The position numbers were made by a program, and so were the translations under genes. A stretch of DNA of 64,000 nucleotides from contig NZ_CP107921.1 in NCBI RefSeq assembly GCF_036014215.1, forward strand, positions 6,693,501 to 6,757,500. Reading direction: 5' to 3'. Each line of letters opens with the position of its first letter. Position 1 is the stretch's first letter. Shown here piece by piece: positions 15,977 through 24,555 of the stretch. The notes beneath the pieces are model-generated. The model worked only from the letters and a program-made list of their open reading frames with translations, ran no database searches and was not told where the DNA came from. The stretch comes from Streptomyces sp. NBC_00440 (lineage in GTDB: Bacteria; Actinomycetota; Actinomycetes; Streptomycetales; Streptomycetaceae).

Positions 15977-18328
15977 TCAGCGCTGGTACGGCTCTGCCGC
16001 CGCCGGTGCCACCCGCTTGAGCAGCGCCACCGGCCGTGCCGCGAACAGCTCGCTCAGGGCGACCCGCCCGGTGAACTCCCGCTCGGGCGCCAGCAGATCG
16101 AGCCACACCCCGGCGGGCAGCGGCAGTTCCGTGTCGCGCCAGCCGCCCTCCTGTTCGAGCCGCAGCGACAGCCGGGTCACCGCGGTCACGGCCTCGCCCG
16201 AGCGGCAGAAGGCCAGGCAGTGGGAGGCGGCGGGGCCCTCCGCCGTCAGCGGTGTGTAGGTGCCCGACTCGCCGAAGACATCCGGGCAGTCGCGGCGCAG
16301 CAGCAGCGCCGTGGTCGTCAGGGCCAGCTTCTCGTCCGAGGGGTCGACGGGCACCGGCGGCCTGCGGTTGTCCGGGTCCACCAGCGCGATGTACGTGCCC
16401 TCCGTGCCCTGATAGACGTCGGGCACGCCAGGCATCGTGAGGTGGACCAGCGCGGCGCCCAGCACATTGGCCCGTACGTACGGGGCCAGCCCGCGGGCGA
16501 ACGCGGCGACTGCCGACTGCGGCGGACCCGCGGGCCCCGCAGCCGTGAAGTCGGCGACCGCCTGCTCGTACGCCTCGTCCTGCTCGGTCCAGCTGGTGTG
16601 CAGCCCCGCCTCCCGCACGGACTTCAGCAGCGCGGGACCGAGCCGGTCCCGGTCGGGCAGCCCGAAGCCGAACGCACTCTGCCAGGCCACCCAGGCCAGC
16701 TGCGGATCGGGCGCCGGAGTGGTCAGCCGGTCCAGCAGCGCGGCCCACTGCCCGGGGCACTCGGTGAGGACCGTGATCCGCGCCCGGACGTCCGCGCTGC
16801 GCTTGGTGTCGTGCGTGGTCAGTACGGTCCCGCCGGCCGGCCAGTCGCGGGCCGCCCGTGCGCAGAACGCGTGGAACCGTGCCGGGCTCACCGCCGGAGC
16901 CCCGGGGTCGCCGCCGACCTCGCCGGCCGAAACCAGCGGCGCGTACCGGTAGAAGGCGGTGTCCTCGACGGACTTGGCGCGCAGCGCCGACGCGGTCTGC
17001 GCGAACCGGGCGCAGAAAGCGGCGCGGTCGGGGCCGCCACCCAGCCTGCCGAGCGCCAGGTCCCGTACGACCCCGACGGCGGCCGACTCCTCCGGCACGG
17101 CGAAGGACGCGGCGGCCTGCCGTACCGTCTCCGGATCCAGCGTGGCCTCCGCGGTGTCGGGCGTCGGCCCGCCCGCGGTCACATACGGCCGGTAGACGGG
17201 CACCCGTACCAGCAGCTCGTGCAGCGCGGCCCGCAGCGCCCACGGCGCGTGGTCGCGCAGCGCCGGGTCCGCCGCGCAGATCCGTTCGGCGGTGCGGACC
17301 AGGAAGGCGGTCTCGGCCGCCAGCTCATGGGTGATGACCTTGTACGCGGCCCGGCGGACCGTCGACTCCCAGTACCCGCCCCGGTCGCCCGGGGGCCCCG
17401 CGTAGTCCCGGTAGCGGCGCACCAGTTCGTCGGCGCCCGCCGGGTCGGTGAACAGGCCGTCGATCCGGTGCAGTGCGTCGTAACCGGTGGTCCCCGCCAC
17501 CGCCCAGTCGGCGGGCAGCTGCTCCTCGCCGGTGAGGATCTTCTCCACGACCGTCCAGCGGCCGCCCGTCGCCTCGCCGAGCCGCCGCAGATACGCGCCG
17601 GGGTCGGCGAGTCCGTCCGGGTGGTCGATGCGCAGCCCCTCGATGACGCCGTCGTCCATCAGCTCCAGGATCTTGGCGTGGGTGGCGTCGAAGACCGCCG
17701 GGTCCTCGACGCGCACCCCGATCAGGTCGGAGATGGTGAAGAAGCGGCGGTAGTTGAGTTCGGTGCGGGCGAGCCGCCACCAGGTGAGCCGGTACCACTG
17801 GGCGTCGAGGAGTTCGGGCAGCGGCAGCTTCGCGGTGCCCTCGCGCAGCGGAAAGGCGTGGTCGTAATAGCGCAGCACGTCCCCGTCGACCCGCAGCCGC
17901 TCCAGCTCGTCGCCGAGCCGGTGGCCGAGCACGGGCAGCAGGACCTTGCCGCCGCCCGACTCCCAGTCGATGTCGAACCAGCGCGCGTACGGCGAGACCG
18001 GGCCCTCGCGCAGTACGTCCCACAGTGGCCGGTTGTACCGGGGGGCCGCCGCCATGTGGTTCGGCACGATGTCCACGACGAGCCCGAGTCCGTGCGTGCG
18101 CGCGGTGTGCGCCAGCGCCCGCAGCCCGGCCTCGCCGCCCAGCTCGTCGCGGACCCGGGTGTGGTCCACGACGTCGTAGCCGTGCGTGGAGCCGGGGACG
18201 GCGTCAAGGACCGGCGACAGATGGAGGTGCGAGACGCCGAGGGCGGCCAGATACGGCACGGCTGCCTCGGCGGCCGAGAACGGGAACTGCGGCTGGATCT
18301 GGAGCCGGTACGTCGCAGTGGGCGTCAT
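15977..18328 (-). CDS. treY: Malto-oligosyltrehalose synthase
   Basis: GH13 enzyme (783 aa) that converts the reducing-end alpha-1,4 bond of maltodextrins to the alpha,alpha-1,1 bond of trehalose, the step before TreZ. It opens with PTATYRLQIQPQFPF and continues with STHGYDVVDHTRV, the conserved DIVPNHMA, GLRIDHPDGLADP with the catalytic Asp, and VVEKILTGEEQLP with the acid Glu. It is close to full family length and intact. It lies 49 bases downstream of glgX on the same strand, so glgX-treY is probably one transcript, while treZ lies some 4 kb further on. Confidence 0.95.
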   Translation of the reverse strand: MTPTATYRLQIQPQFPFSAAEAAVPYLAALGVSHLHLSPVLDAVPGSTHGYDVVDHTRVRDELGGEAGLRALAHTARTHGLGLVVDIVPNHMAAAPRYNRPLWDVLREGPVSPYARWFDIDWESGGGKVLLPVLGHRLGDELERLRVDGDVLRYYDHAFPLREGTAKLPLPELLDAQWYRLTWWRLARTELNYRRFFTISDLIGVRVEDPAVFDATHAKILELMDDGVIEGLRIDHPDGLADPGAYLRRLGEATGGRWTVVEKILTGEEQLPADWAVAGTTGYDALHRIDGLFTDPAGADELVRRYRDYAGPPGDRGGYWESTVRRAAYKVITHELAAETAFLVRTAERICAADPALRDHAPWALRAALHELLVRVPVYRPYVTAGGPTPDTAEATLDPETVRQAAASFAVPEESAAVGVVRDLALGRLGGGPDRAAFCARFAQTASALRAKSVEDTAFYRYAPLVSAGEVGGDPGAPAVSPARFHAFCARAARDWPAGGTVLTTHDTKRSADVRARITVLTECPGQWAALLDRLTTPAPDPQLAWVAWQSAFGFGLPDRDRLGPALLKSVREAGLHTSWTEQDEAYEQAVADFTAAGPAGPPQSAVAAFARGLAPYVRANVLGAALVHLTMPGVPDVYQGTEGTYIALVDPDNRRPPVPVDPSDEKLALTTTALLLRRDCPDVFGESGTYTPLTAEGPAASHCLAFCRSGEAVTAVTRLSLRLEQEGGWRDTELPLPAGVWLDLLAPEREFTGRVALSELFAARPVALLKRVAPAAAEPYQR

Positions 18329-18377
18329 GGGAACCTACGTACCCCGTTTCGCCGGCTCCCTGTCACCCCGCAGCCGG

Positions 18378-20570
18378 TCAGGCCGGCCGTTTCAGCACGG
18401 CCAGACTCCGTCCGATCAGCGCCAGCCGGTCGCCGGCGTCCACCTTCGGGCCCGGTCCCGGCGGCACACCGTCCTCATGGGCCGTGTCCACGACGACCTC
18501 CCACTGCCTGCCGTGGTTCACCGGCACCAGGAACTCGATCTCGTCCGCGCTCGCGTTGAACATCAGCAGGAACGAGTCGTCGGCGATGCGCTCGCCGCGC
18601 GTCCCCGGCTCCGAGATGGCGTTCCCGTTCAGGAAGACCGACAGGGCCTTGGCGTGCGCCGCCTGCCAGTCGCGCTGGACCATCTCCTCGCCCTCCGGGG
18701 TGAACCAGGCGATGTCGGAGAGGTCGTCGTGGGTGCCCTCCACCGGGCGGCCGTGGAAGAAGCGCCGCCGCCGGAAGACGGGATGCTCACGGCGCAGTGC
18801 CACCATCGCACGGGTGAAGGCCAGCAGGGTGCTGCCCCCGCCCGGGCCGTTCGGAGCGGAGCCGTCCCGGCCCGAGCTGTCCTGCTCCGGCCCGACCCCG
18901 TCCTCCGGCCCGGTCCCTTCCGGGCTGGGCCAGTGCACCCAGGCCAGCTCGCTGTCCTGGCAGTACGCGTTGTTGTTGCCGTGCTGCGTACGGCCGAACT
19001 CGTCGCCGTGGCTCAGCATCGGCACCCCCTGCGAGAGCAGCAGCGTGGCCATGAAGTTCCGCATCTGGCGGCCCCTCAGCTCCAGCACACCGGGGTCGTC
19101 GGTGTCGCCCTCGACGCCGCAGTTCCACGACCGGTTGTGGCTCTCGCCGTCCCGGTTGTTCTCGCCGTTCGCCTCGTTGTGCTTGTCGTTGTACGCCACC
19201 AGGTCGTGCAGCGTGAACCCGTCGTGGCAGGTGGTGAAGTTGATCGAGGCGAGCGGGCGCCGCCCGTCGTCCTGGTACAGGTCCGACGAGCCGGTCAGCC
19301 GCCCGGCGAACTCCGCGAGCGTACGGGGCTCGCCCCGCCACAGGTCTCGTACGGTGTCGCGGTACTTGCCGTTCCACTCGGTCCACAGCGGCGGGAAGTT
19401 CCCCACCTGGTAACCGCCCTCGCCCACGTCCCACGGCTCCGCGATCAGCTTCACCTGGGAGACCACCGGGTCCTGCTGCACCAGGTCGAAGAAGGACGAC
19501 AGCCGGTCCACCTCGTGGAACTGACGGGCCAGGGTCGCCGCCAGGTCGAAGCGGAAACCGTCGATGTGCATCTCGGTCACCCAGTAGCGCAGCGAATCCA
19601 TGATCAGCTGGAGGACGTGCGGGGAGCGCATCAGCAGGCTGTTGCCGGTGCCCGTGGTGTCCATGTAGTAGCGCGGATCGTCCGTCAGCCGGTAGTAGGA
19701 GGCGTTGTCCAGGCCGCGGAAGGAGAGCGTCGGGCCCAGGTGGTTGCCCTCGGCCGTGTGGTTGTAGACCACGTCGAGGATGACCTCGATCCCGGCCTCG
19801 TGCAGCGCCCGTACCGCCTGCTTGAATTCGAGCACCTGTTCACCGCGGTCGCCCCAGGAGGCGTACGCGTTGTGCGGGGCGAAGAACCCGATGGTGTTGT
19901 AGCCCCAGTAGTTCGAGAGCCCGCTGTCCGCCAGGCGGTGGTCCTTGACGAACTGGTGAACGGGCATCAGCTCCAGCGCCGTGACCCCGAGCCCGGTCAG
20001 ATGCTCGATGACCGCCGGATGCGCGAGCGCCGCGTACGTCCCGCGCATCTCGTCGGGGAGCGCCGGATGGAGCATGGTCAGGCCCTTCACATGGGCCTCG
20101 TAGAGCACGGTCTCGTGGTACGGGGTCCGCGGCAGCCGGTCGTCGCCCCAGTCGAAGTAGGGGTTGACCACCACCGACGTCATGGTGTGCGGGGCGGAGT
20201 CCAGGTCGTTGCGCGAGTTCGGCCGGTCGAAGTGGTAGCCGTACACCGACTCGTCCCATTTGACCTCGCCGCTCACCGCCTTGGCGTACGGATCGAGGAG
20301 CAGCTTCGCCGAGTTGCAGCGCTGCCCGCTCTCCGGCGCGTACGGACCGTGCACCCGGAACCCGTACCGCTGGCCCGGCATGATGCCGGGCAGATAGGCA
20401 TGGCGTACGAAGGCGTCCGTCTCCCTCAGCTCCACCGCCGTCTCTGAGCCGTCGTCGTGCAGCAGGCACAACTCGATTCGGTCGGCGGCCTCCGAAAAGA
20501 CCGCGAAATTGGTCCCGGCGCCGTCGTACGTGGCACCGAGCGGGTATGTCTGTCCCGGCCAGACCTGCAT
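18378..20570 (-). CDS. glgX: Glycogen debranching enzyme (isoamylase-type)
   Basis: GH13 debranching enzyme (730 aa; GlgX/TreX) that hydrolyses alpha-1,6 branches of glycogen or limit dextrins to linear maltodextrins, the substrate of TreY. An N-terminal CBM48-like sandwich (QTYPLGATYDGAGTNFAVFS) leads to DVVYNHTAEGNHLGP, GFRFDLAATLAR with the nucleophile Asp, IAEPWDVGEGGYQVG with the acid Glu, and TCHDGFTLHDLV. The ATG at 20570 is chosen because GGAAGAG lies about nine bases upstream; a GTG two codons earlier is too close to it. It probably opens a glgX-treY transcript. Confidence 0.94.
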   Translation of the reverse strand: MQVWPGQTYPLGATYDGAGTNFAVFSEAADRIELCLLHDDGSETAVELRETDAFVRHAYLPGIMPGQRYGFRVHGPYAPESGQRCNSAKLLLDPYAKAVSGEVKWDESVYGYHFDRPNSRNDLDSAPHTMTSVVVNPYFDWGDDRLPRTPYHETVLYEAHVKGLTMLHPALPDEMRGTYAALAHPAVIEHLTGLGVTALELMPVHQFVKDHRLADSGLSNYWGYNTIGFFAPHNAYASWGDRGEQVLEFKQAVRALHEAGIEVILDVVYNHTAEGNHLGPTLSFRGLDNASYYRLTDDPRYYMDTTGTGNSLLMRSPHVLQLIMDSLRYWVTEMHIDGFRFDLAATLARQFHEVDRLSSFFDLVQQDPVVSQVKLIAEPWDVGEGGYQVGNFPPLWTEWNGKYRDTVRDLWRGEPRTLAEFAGRLTGSSDLYQDDGRRPLASINFTTCHDGFTLHDLVAYNDKHNEANGENNRDGESHNRSWNCGVEGDTDDPGVLELRGRQMRNFMATLLLSQGVPMLSHGDEFGRTQHGNNNAYCQDSELAWVHWPSPEGTGPEDGVGPEQDSSGRDGSAPNGPGGGSTLLAFTRAMVALRREHPVFRRRRFFHGRPVEGTHDDLSDIAWFTPEGEEMVQRDWQAAHAKALSVFLNGNAISEPGTRGERIADDSFLLMFNASADEIEFLVPVNHGRQWEVVVDTAHEDGVPPGPGPKVDAGDRLALIGRSLAVLKRPA

Positions 20571-20702
20571 GGGCACGACTCTTCCACATCAGGCACCGAG
20601 TCACGCGTGTCAGCGCGTCCTCGCCACGAACCACTATGAATCCCCTCACTCGGCCCCGTACGGCCGAGGGGAACGGTCACCACGAATACGGGAGTTGGGA
20701 AA

Positions 20703-20732
20703 GGAGCCTGTGCATCCGGCTGCACCGGCTCC
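20703..20732. promoter_or_regulatory. Strong stem-loop upstream of the HEPN gene
   Basis: GGAGCC (20703-20708), a T, GTGCA, a TCCGGC loop (20715-20720), TGCAC, a C and GGCTCC (20727-20732) form a nested hairpin with 11 base pairs and one internal mismatch. It ends 56 bases before the proposed GTG start at 20789. It has no U-tract, so it is better seen as an mRNA leader structure than a terminator. A second imperfect stem (CCCCT...AGGGG) lies at about 20642-20671. Confidence 0.5.
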
Positions 20733-20788
20733 CGCGCGCGGAGTACCCTTCCTTGATCGTTGCAGGGGGAGTGAAAGGCGGTACGCGG

Positions 20789-22021
20789 GTGGGCTCGGGA
20801 GGGCTGGAGTTGCCCCCAGGTGACCCGGGTCACGACGGGGGCTCCGCAGGTGTCCCACCCGGGGCGGTCTCCCTGGCGAGGCCCATGGAGATCGGGGCGG
20901 AACTCGACTGGGACGCCGGCGCCTGGAACGAGGTGCGGACCCGTGCGCAGCGCGCCGGACGCGCCTACATCTGGCTGAATCTGGTCGAGCAGCGCCTCCG
21001 CGCGGTGGTGGCCGCCGTGCTGCGCCCCATCTACGAACCGGTGCACGCCGACGACTGGGTGGTCGCGGCCGCGGGCCCGGCAGGTCAGGAGTGGGTGCAG
21101 CGTGCCGTTGCCGTACGGGAGGTCTCGCGCCGCAAGGGCTATCTGCTGGACCCGGCCGACGACAACGTCCTGAGCTTCCTCACCCTGCCGCAGCTGCGCG
21201 AGCTGATGGTCCAGCACTGGCCGTGCTTCGAGCCGTACTACGACGACCGGCGCGATGTGGAACTGGCCCTGGACGAGCTGGAGGTCACCCGCAACGTGGT
21301 CTCCCGCAACCGGGCGCTCTCCGAGGCGGTGCTGGCCCAGGCGGAACGGGCCTCGTCGCGCCTGCTGAACATCCTGGGCGCGGGGTCGGGCGCGCCGTCC
21401 GCCGACCGGCTCCCGGTGGACGCGGTCGAGGACCTGGTGGGGGACCGGTACGCGGACGTCATCGGCGTCCACCCGGACCGCGTCCGACTCCAGCGGCAGA
21501 TCCCCGCCGAGGACCTCTTCGGCGGGGCGCGCAGGCTCGACGCGATAGGGATAGGCCTGAACCTCCTCGTCCAGAACTTCTCGGGCCGCAGGCTGGTCCG
21601 GCTGGCCGAGTCGGGATGCCGGGTCCGGCTGCTCTTCCTGAACCCCGCCAGCAGCGCGGTCAAGCGGCGCGAGCGGGAACTGGGGCTCAAGAAGGGCGAG
21701 CTGAGCCGGGCGGTGGAGACGAACATCCTGCACATGCGCCGGGTGCGAGCCCGGCTGCGGGACCCCGGGGCCTTCGAGATCCATGTGTTCGACGAGACGC
21801 CGCGCTTCATGGCCTGTCTGGTCGACGGCGACGGTGCGGACGGTCTCGCGGTCGTCCAGTCGTATCTGCGCAGGGCGCGCGGGATGGAGGCGCCGGTCCT
21901 GGTGCTCCGGGGCGGCGGGCGTGCGGTGGTCCGGCACGGGCAGGACTCGGAGCACGGCCTCTTCGAGACGTACCGGGACGAGTTCGAGTCCGTGTGGGGC
22001 GATTCGCGGCCGGTTTCCTGA
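20789..22021 (+). CDS. SAV2148-type HEPN domain protein
   Basis: Protein of 410 aa resembling the streptomycete SAV2148 family of HEPN-domain proteins, whose biochemical role is not known to me. The N-terminal part (AQRAGRAYIWLNLVEQRLR and on, to about residue 150) is helical and would be the HEPN bundle; the typical R-x4-H ribonuclease motif is not obvious. Residues about 245-380 (RLAESGCRVRLLFLNPAS, later HVFDETPRFMACLVDG) resemble a phospholipase D-like or TIR-associated sensor fold. GTG 20789 is chosen for AAAGG about ten bases upstream; a GTG at 20771 has no usable spacing. It is divergent from glgX. Confidence 0.72.
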   Translation: MGSGGLELPPGDPGHDGGSAGVPPGAVSLARPMEIGAELDWDAGAWNEVRTRAQRAGRAYIWLNLVEQRLRAVVAAVLRPIYEPVHADDWVVAAAGPAGQEWVQRAVAVREVSRRKGYLLDPADDNVLSFLTLPQLRELMVQHWPCFEPYYDDRRDVELALDELEVTRNVVSRNRALSEAVLAQAERASSRLLNILGAGSGAPSADRLPVDAVEDLVGDRYADVIGVHPDRVRLQRQIPAEDLFGGARRLDAIGIGLNLLVQNFSGRRLVRLAESGCRVRLLFLNPASSAVKRRERELGLKKGELSRAVETNILHMRRVRARLRDPGAFEIHVFDETPRFMACLVDGDGADGLAVVQSYLRRARGMEAPVLVLRGGGRAVVRHGQDSEHGLFETYRDEFESVWGDSRPVS

Positions 22022-22165
22022 CCGATTTCTGACCGGGCCTCACCGCGGGCGCCACCGACCCGGTGGACCGGGCGGCCGGACCGGTTGTCAGTGGCGCGTG
22101 CGAGGGTGGTCACGACCTGGGGGACTTACCACGACGCACCACGGCACACCACGAGGAGGGCCGCC

Positions 22166-22879
22166 ATGAGCTGGCACCGGGGACCACTGGTCGGCTTCGA
22201 CCTGGAGACGACAGGCACCGACGTCGAGACCGACCGCATCGTCACGGCGGCGGTCGTGCGGCTGGGCGCGGACGGTGGCATCGAGGAGCAGCGCACCTGG
22301 CTGATCGACCCGGGGGTGGCGATACCGGAGCAGGCGGCGGCGATCCACGGCATCTCGACGGACCACGCCCGCGAGCACGGGGCCCGGGCGGCCTCCGCTG
22401 TCGAGGAGATCGCTCACACGGTTGCCGGGGTGCTGCGCTCGGGGGTGCCGCTGGTGGTGATGAACGCGCGGTACGACCTGTCGCTCCTGGACCGTGAGTG
22501 CGGGCGTCATGGGGTGGCGTCGGTCAGCGAGCGGCTCGGCACCGTGCCGTCGCCCGTCATCGACCCGCTGGTGATCGACAAACACGTCGACAAGTACCGC
22601 AGGGGCAAGCGCGCCCTCCAGGCGCTGTGCGCCTACTACGGGGTGGCGCTCGACGACGCGCACGACGCGAGCGCGGACGCGGTGGCCGCCGCCCGGGTGG
22701 TACGCCGCATGGGGGAGCTGCACGAGCCCGTGGGGAGAATGCCGTTGGCGGACCTGCACGGCCTCCAGGTGCGTGCGGCAGCGGAGCAGTCGGCCTCACT
22801 GGAGGCGTATCTGCGACGCACCGCCGACCCGGCGGCGGTCGTGGAGGCGGCCTGGCCGGTCATCCCCCGGAGCCGGTGA
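22166..22879 (+). CDS. DEDDh 3'-5' exonuclease (DNA polymerase III epsilon-like)
   Basis: Exonuclease of 237 aa of the DnaQ-like DEDDh superfamily, removing nucleotides from 3' ends by a two-metal mechanism. Exo I is GFDLETTGTDVETDRIV (Asp and Glu), Exo II is NARYDLSLLDRE and Exo III is HDASADAVAAARV with the catalytic His and Asp. There is no polymerase or nuclease partner domain, so it is a stand-alone epsilon-like enzyme. The ATG at 22166 is preceded by GAGGAGGG at 22153, the strongest ribosome-binding site in this part of the window. Confidence 0.9.
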   Translation: MSWHRGPLVGFDLETTGTDVETDRIVTAAVVRLGADGGIEEQRTWLIDPGVAIPEQAAAIHGISTDHAREHGARAASAVEEIAHTVAGVLRSGVPLVVMNARYDLSLLDRECGRHGVASVSERLGTVPSPVIDPLVIDKHVDKYRRGKRALQALCAYYGVALDDAHDASADAVAAARVVRRMGELHEPVGRMPLADLHGLQVRAAAEQSASLEAYLRRTADPAAVVEAAWPVIPRSR

Positions 22880-23035
22880 CACGGAGCGGGACGGGGGGAT
22901 GACGCGGACCGGGCCGGCACCCGGACGGGTTGGCCAGTGTTCACTTCATGCCAGTGGAAGCATCTCGGACGGGGTGCAGAAGCCGTCGGGCACCGCGGTC
23001 CGCCCGTCAGCCATGGTGTGCGCCTTCTGCCGCGG

Positions 23036-23380
23036 TCAGTTCTTGGCGGGGGCCTGGACGCTCCAGTGGCGCCCGTCGGGGTCGCGGATGGTCATCGCCC
23101 TGGTTCCGAAGTGGGTCTCCTCGAACGGCGTGACGACCTCGACGGCAGGATCCGGACTGAACGCGTCCGCGTCCGGCACCTTCAGCACCATCTGCGTCTG
23201 GGGCTCCTGGTCCTCGGGGACTTCGGCGATGAAGAGGTACGGTCCGTCGACGCTGCGGAGCCGGCCGGAGTTGTGGTCGGTCGAGAACTCCAGCTCGTAG
23301 CCCAGCGCCTGGAAGAACTTCGCCGCCCTGCCCCAGTTGTGGGTCGTCAGGAACACGGCCTCGATTCCTTCGGTCGCCAT
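23036..23380 (-). CDS. VOC family (glyoxalase/bleomycin resistance-like) protein
   Basis: Intact 114-aa vicinal-oxygen-chelate protein with one domain pair. It starts MATEGIEAVFLTTHNWGRAAKFFQ, and the end carries PDGRHWSVQAP, the usual last strand of the fold. Members bind a divalent metal or sequester small molecules; the ligand is unknown. The ATG has AAGGA about ten bases upstream. It is the last gene of a minus-strand run behind the APH-like gene, with a degenerate DNA-binding ORF between them. A separate VOC remnant lies at 7803-7940. Confidence 0.82.
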   Translation of the reverse strand: MATEGIEAVFLTTHNWGRAAKFFQALGYELEFSTDHNSGRLRSVDGPYLFIAEVPEDQEPQTQMVLKVPDADAFSPDPAVEVVTPFEETHFGTRAMTIRDPDGRHWSVQAPAKN

Positions 23381-23433
23381 GTCAGGTGTCCTTTCCGGTC
23401 GATTGCTGTTGGTGTCCGTTCGGCGTCGCCGAG

Positions 23434-23532
23434 TCAGGCGCGCAGGCCGTCAGCGACCAGCGCCGACAACGACATGCCCGACTCGATGGTGCGTTACTTG
23501 ACCTTCTTGATCAGCCCGATCGGCAAATCCAT
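23434..23532 (-). pseudogene. Ribbon-helix-helix-like ORF with an in-frame stop
   Basis: From ATG at 23532 the frame reads MDLPIGLIKKVK, then TAA at 23494-23496, then continues in the same frame SGMSLSALVADGLRA to TGA at 23434. Joined, the pattern (LP at the start of a strand, a basic helix, a glycine turn, then S-x-S-x-LV-x-x-x-L-R) matches CopG/Arc-type ribbon-helix-helix proteins, often antitoxins. The stop codon would kill it. It shares the reading frame of the APH gene, whose stop is 13 codons upstream of this ATG. No toxin gene is adjacent. Confidence 0.4.
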
Positions 23533-23571
23533 GCCGAATTTCCGGAGCGCCCCGGTATCGGACTCGTCCGT

Positions 23572-24423
23572 CTAGAACGGATACCACCGGACCCCGGGGT
23601 CGTTCTCGCGCAGTGACGCCACCCTGCGGCGGAACTCGTCGAGCGCCCGGGGGTTCGCCGGGGCGTGCTGGGCGACCCAGGCGCAGCTTGCCGTCTCGCG
23701 GGCGCCGCGCAGGACCGTGCAGCCCTCCCATTCGCGGACGTCCCAGCCGTAGGTGCGGACGAAGGAGTCGTACGCCTCCGGGGGCACCCCGTAGCGGTCG
23801 CGGGACAGGGCCATGACGACCAGGTCGTGCTCCCGCAGGTCCGAAGAGAACGTCTCCAGGTCGACCAGGACCGGTCCTTGCGGGGTGATGTGGACATTGC
23901 GCGGGAGCGCGTCGCCGTGGATCGGGCCCGGGGGCAGGTGGGGCGTCAGTGCGGCCGCCGCCGAGGCGAAGCCGTCGCGGCGCTCGCGGAGGTAGTCCGC
24001 GTCCGCCGGGTCGATGGCGTCCCCCGCGAGCCGCAGCCAGCGCTCGACCCCGCCCAGGAGTTCACGCCGGGGGAGCGCGAAGTCCGGTGCGGGCAGCGTG
24101 TGGACGGAGCGCAGCAGCGCCGCGAGGTCCGCCGGCTCGGCCGGGCGGACCGCGTCGGGGAGCCGGTGCCAGAGCGTGACCGGATGCCCGTCCGCCAGCC
24201 GCGGCGACGGCTCGGCCGCGCGCACCGAGGGGATGCCCGCCTCCGCGAGCCAGCCCGCCACGGAGAGTTCGCGCTCCGCGCGCTCCAGCAGCTCCGGGGC
24301 CCTGCCCACCTTGATGACGAGCCCGCCGTCCGCGAAGACCGCGTTCTCACCCAGCGCCAGCAGCTCCGCGTCCTTCGCCAGACCGGTCGTGCGCAGTATG
24401 TCCCGCGCCGTTGACTCGTCCAT
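23572..24423 (-). CDS. Aminoglycoside phosphotransferase (APH) family kinase-like protein
   Basis: Kinase-like protein of 283 aa in the APH/choline kinase superfamily. The Brenner motif HGDALPRNV (with VLVDLETFS supplying the metal-binding Asp) is complete, and [16 protein letters not shown] provides the ATP-site Lys, so it is probably active. The phosphate acceptor is unknown; most streptomycete paralogues are not proven resistance enzymes. The ATG at 24423 is chosen for GGGAG seven bases upstream. It is divergent from the macrolide glycosyltransferase, about 130 bases away. Confidence 0.82.
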   Translation of the reverse strand: MDESTARDILRTTGLAKDAELLALGENAVFADGGLVIKVGRAPELLERAERELSVAGWLAEAGIPSVRAAEPSPRLADGHPVTLWHRLPDAVRPAEPADLAALLRSVHTLPAPDFALPRRELLGGVERWLRLAGDAIDPADADYLRERRDGFASAAAALTPHLPPGPIHGDALPRNVHITPQGPVLVDLETFSSDLREHDLVVMALSRDRYGVPPEAYDSFVRTYGWDVREWEGCTVLRGARETASCAWVAQHAPANPRALDEFRRRVASLRENDPGVRWYPF

Positions 24424-24519
24424 GTGGTGTCTCCCGCTCTCGTTGGAACGGGCCAAGTTTCGCATCCGTGCAGACGGGGCCCGGCATCTGCGGGTGGTCA
24501 CCGGGTCCGTCGAAATAAG

Positions 24520-24549
24520 TTGCACGAGACGTCTCGTCTCGCCTACCGT
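24520..24549 (+). promoter_or_regulatory. Promoter with embedded 14-bp palindromic operator
   Basis: TTGCAC (24520-24525) and TACCGT (24544-24549) are 18 bases apart, and the -10 hexamer ends six bases before the ATG of the glycosyltransferase, implying a leaderless mRNA. The perfect palindrome ACGAGACGTCTCGT (24524-24537) lies inside the spacer, where a TetR-type dimer would block RNA polymerase. No TetR gene is next to it, so the regulator would act in trans. Confidence 0.55.
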
Positions 24550-24555
24550 CATCGC

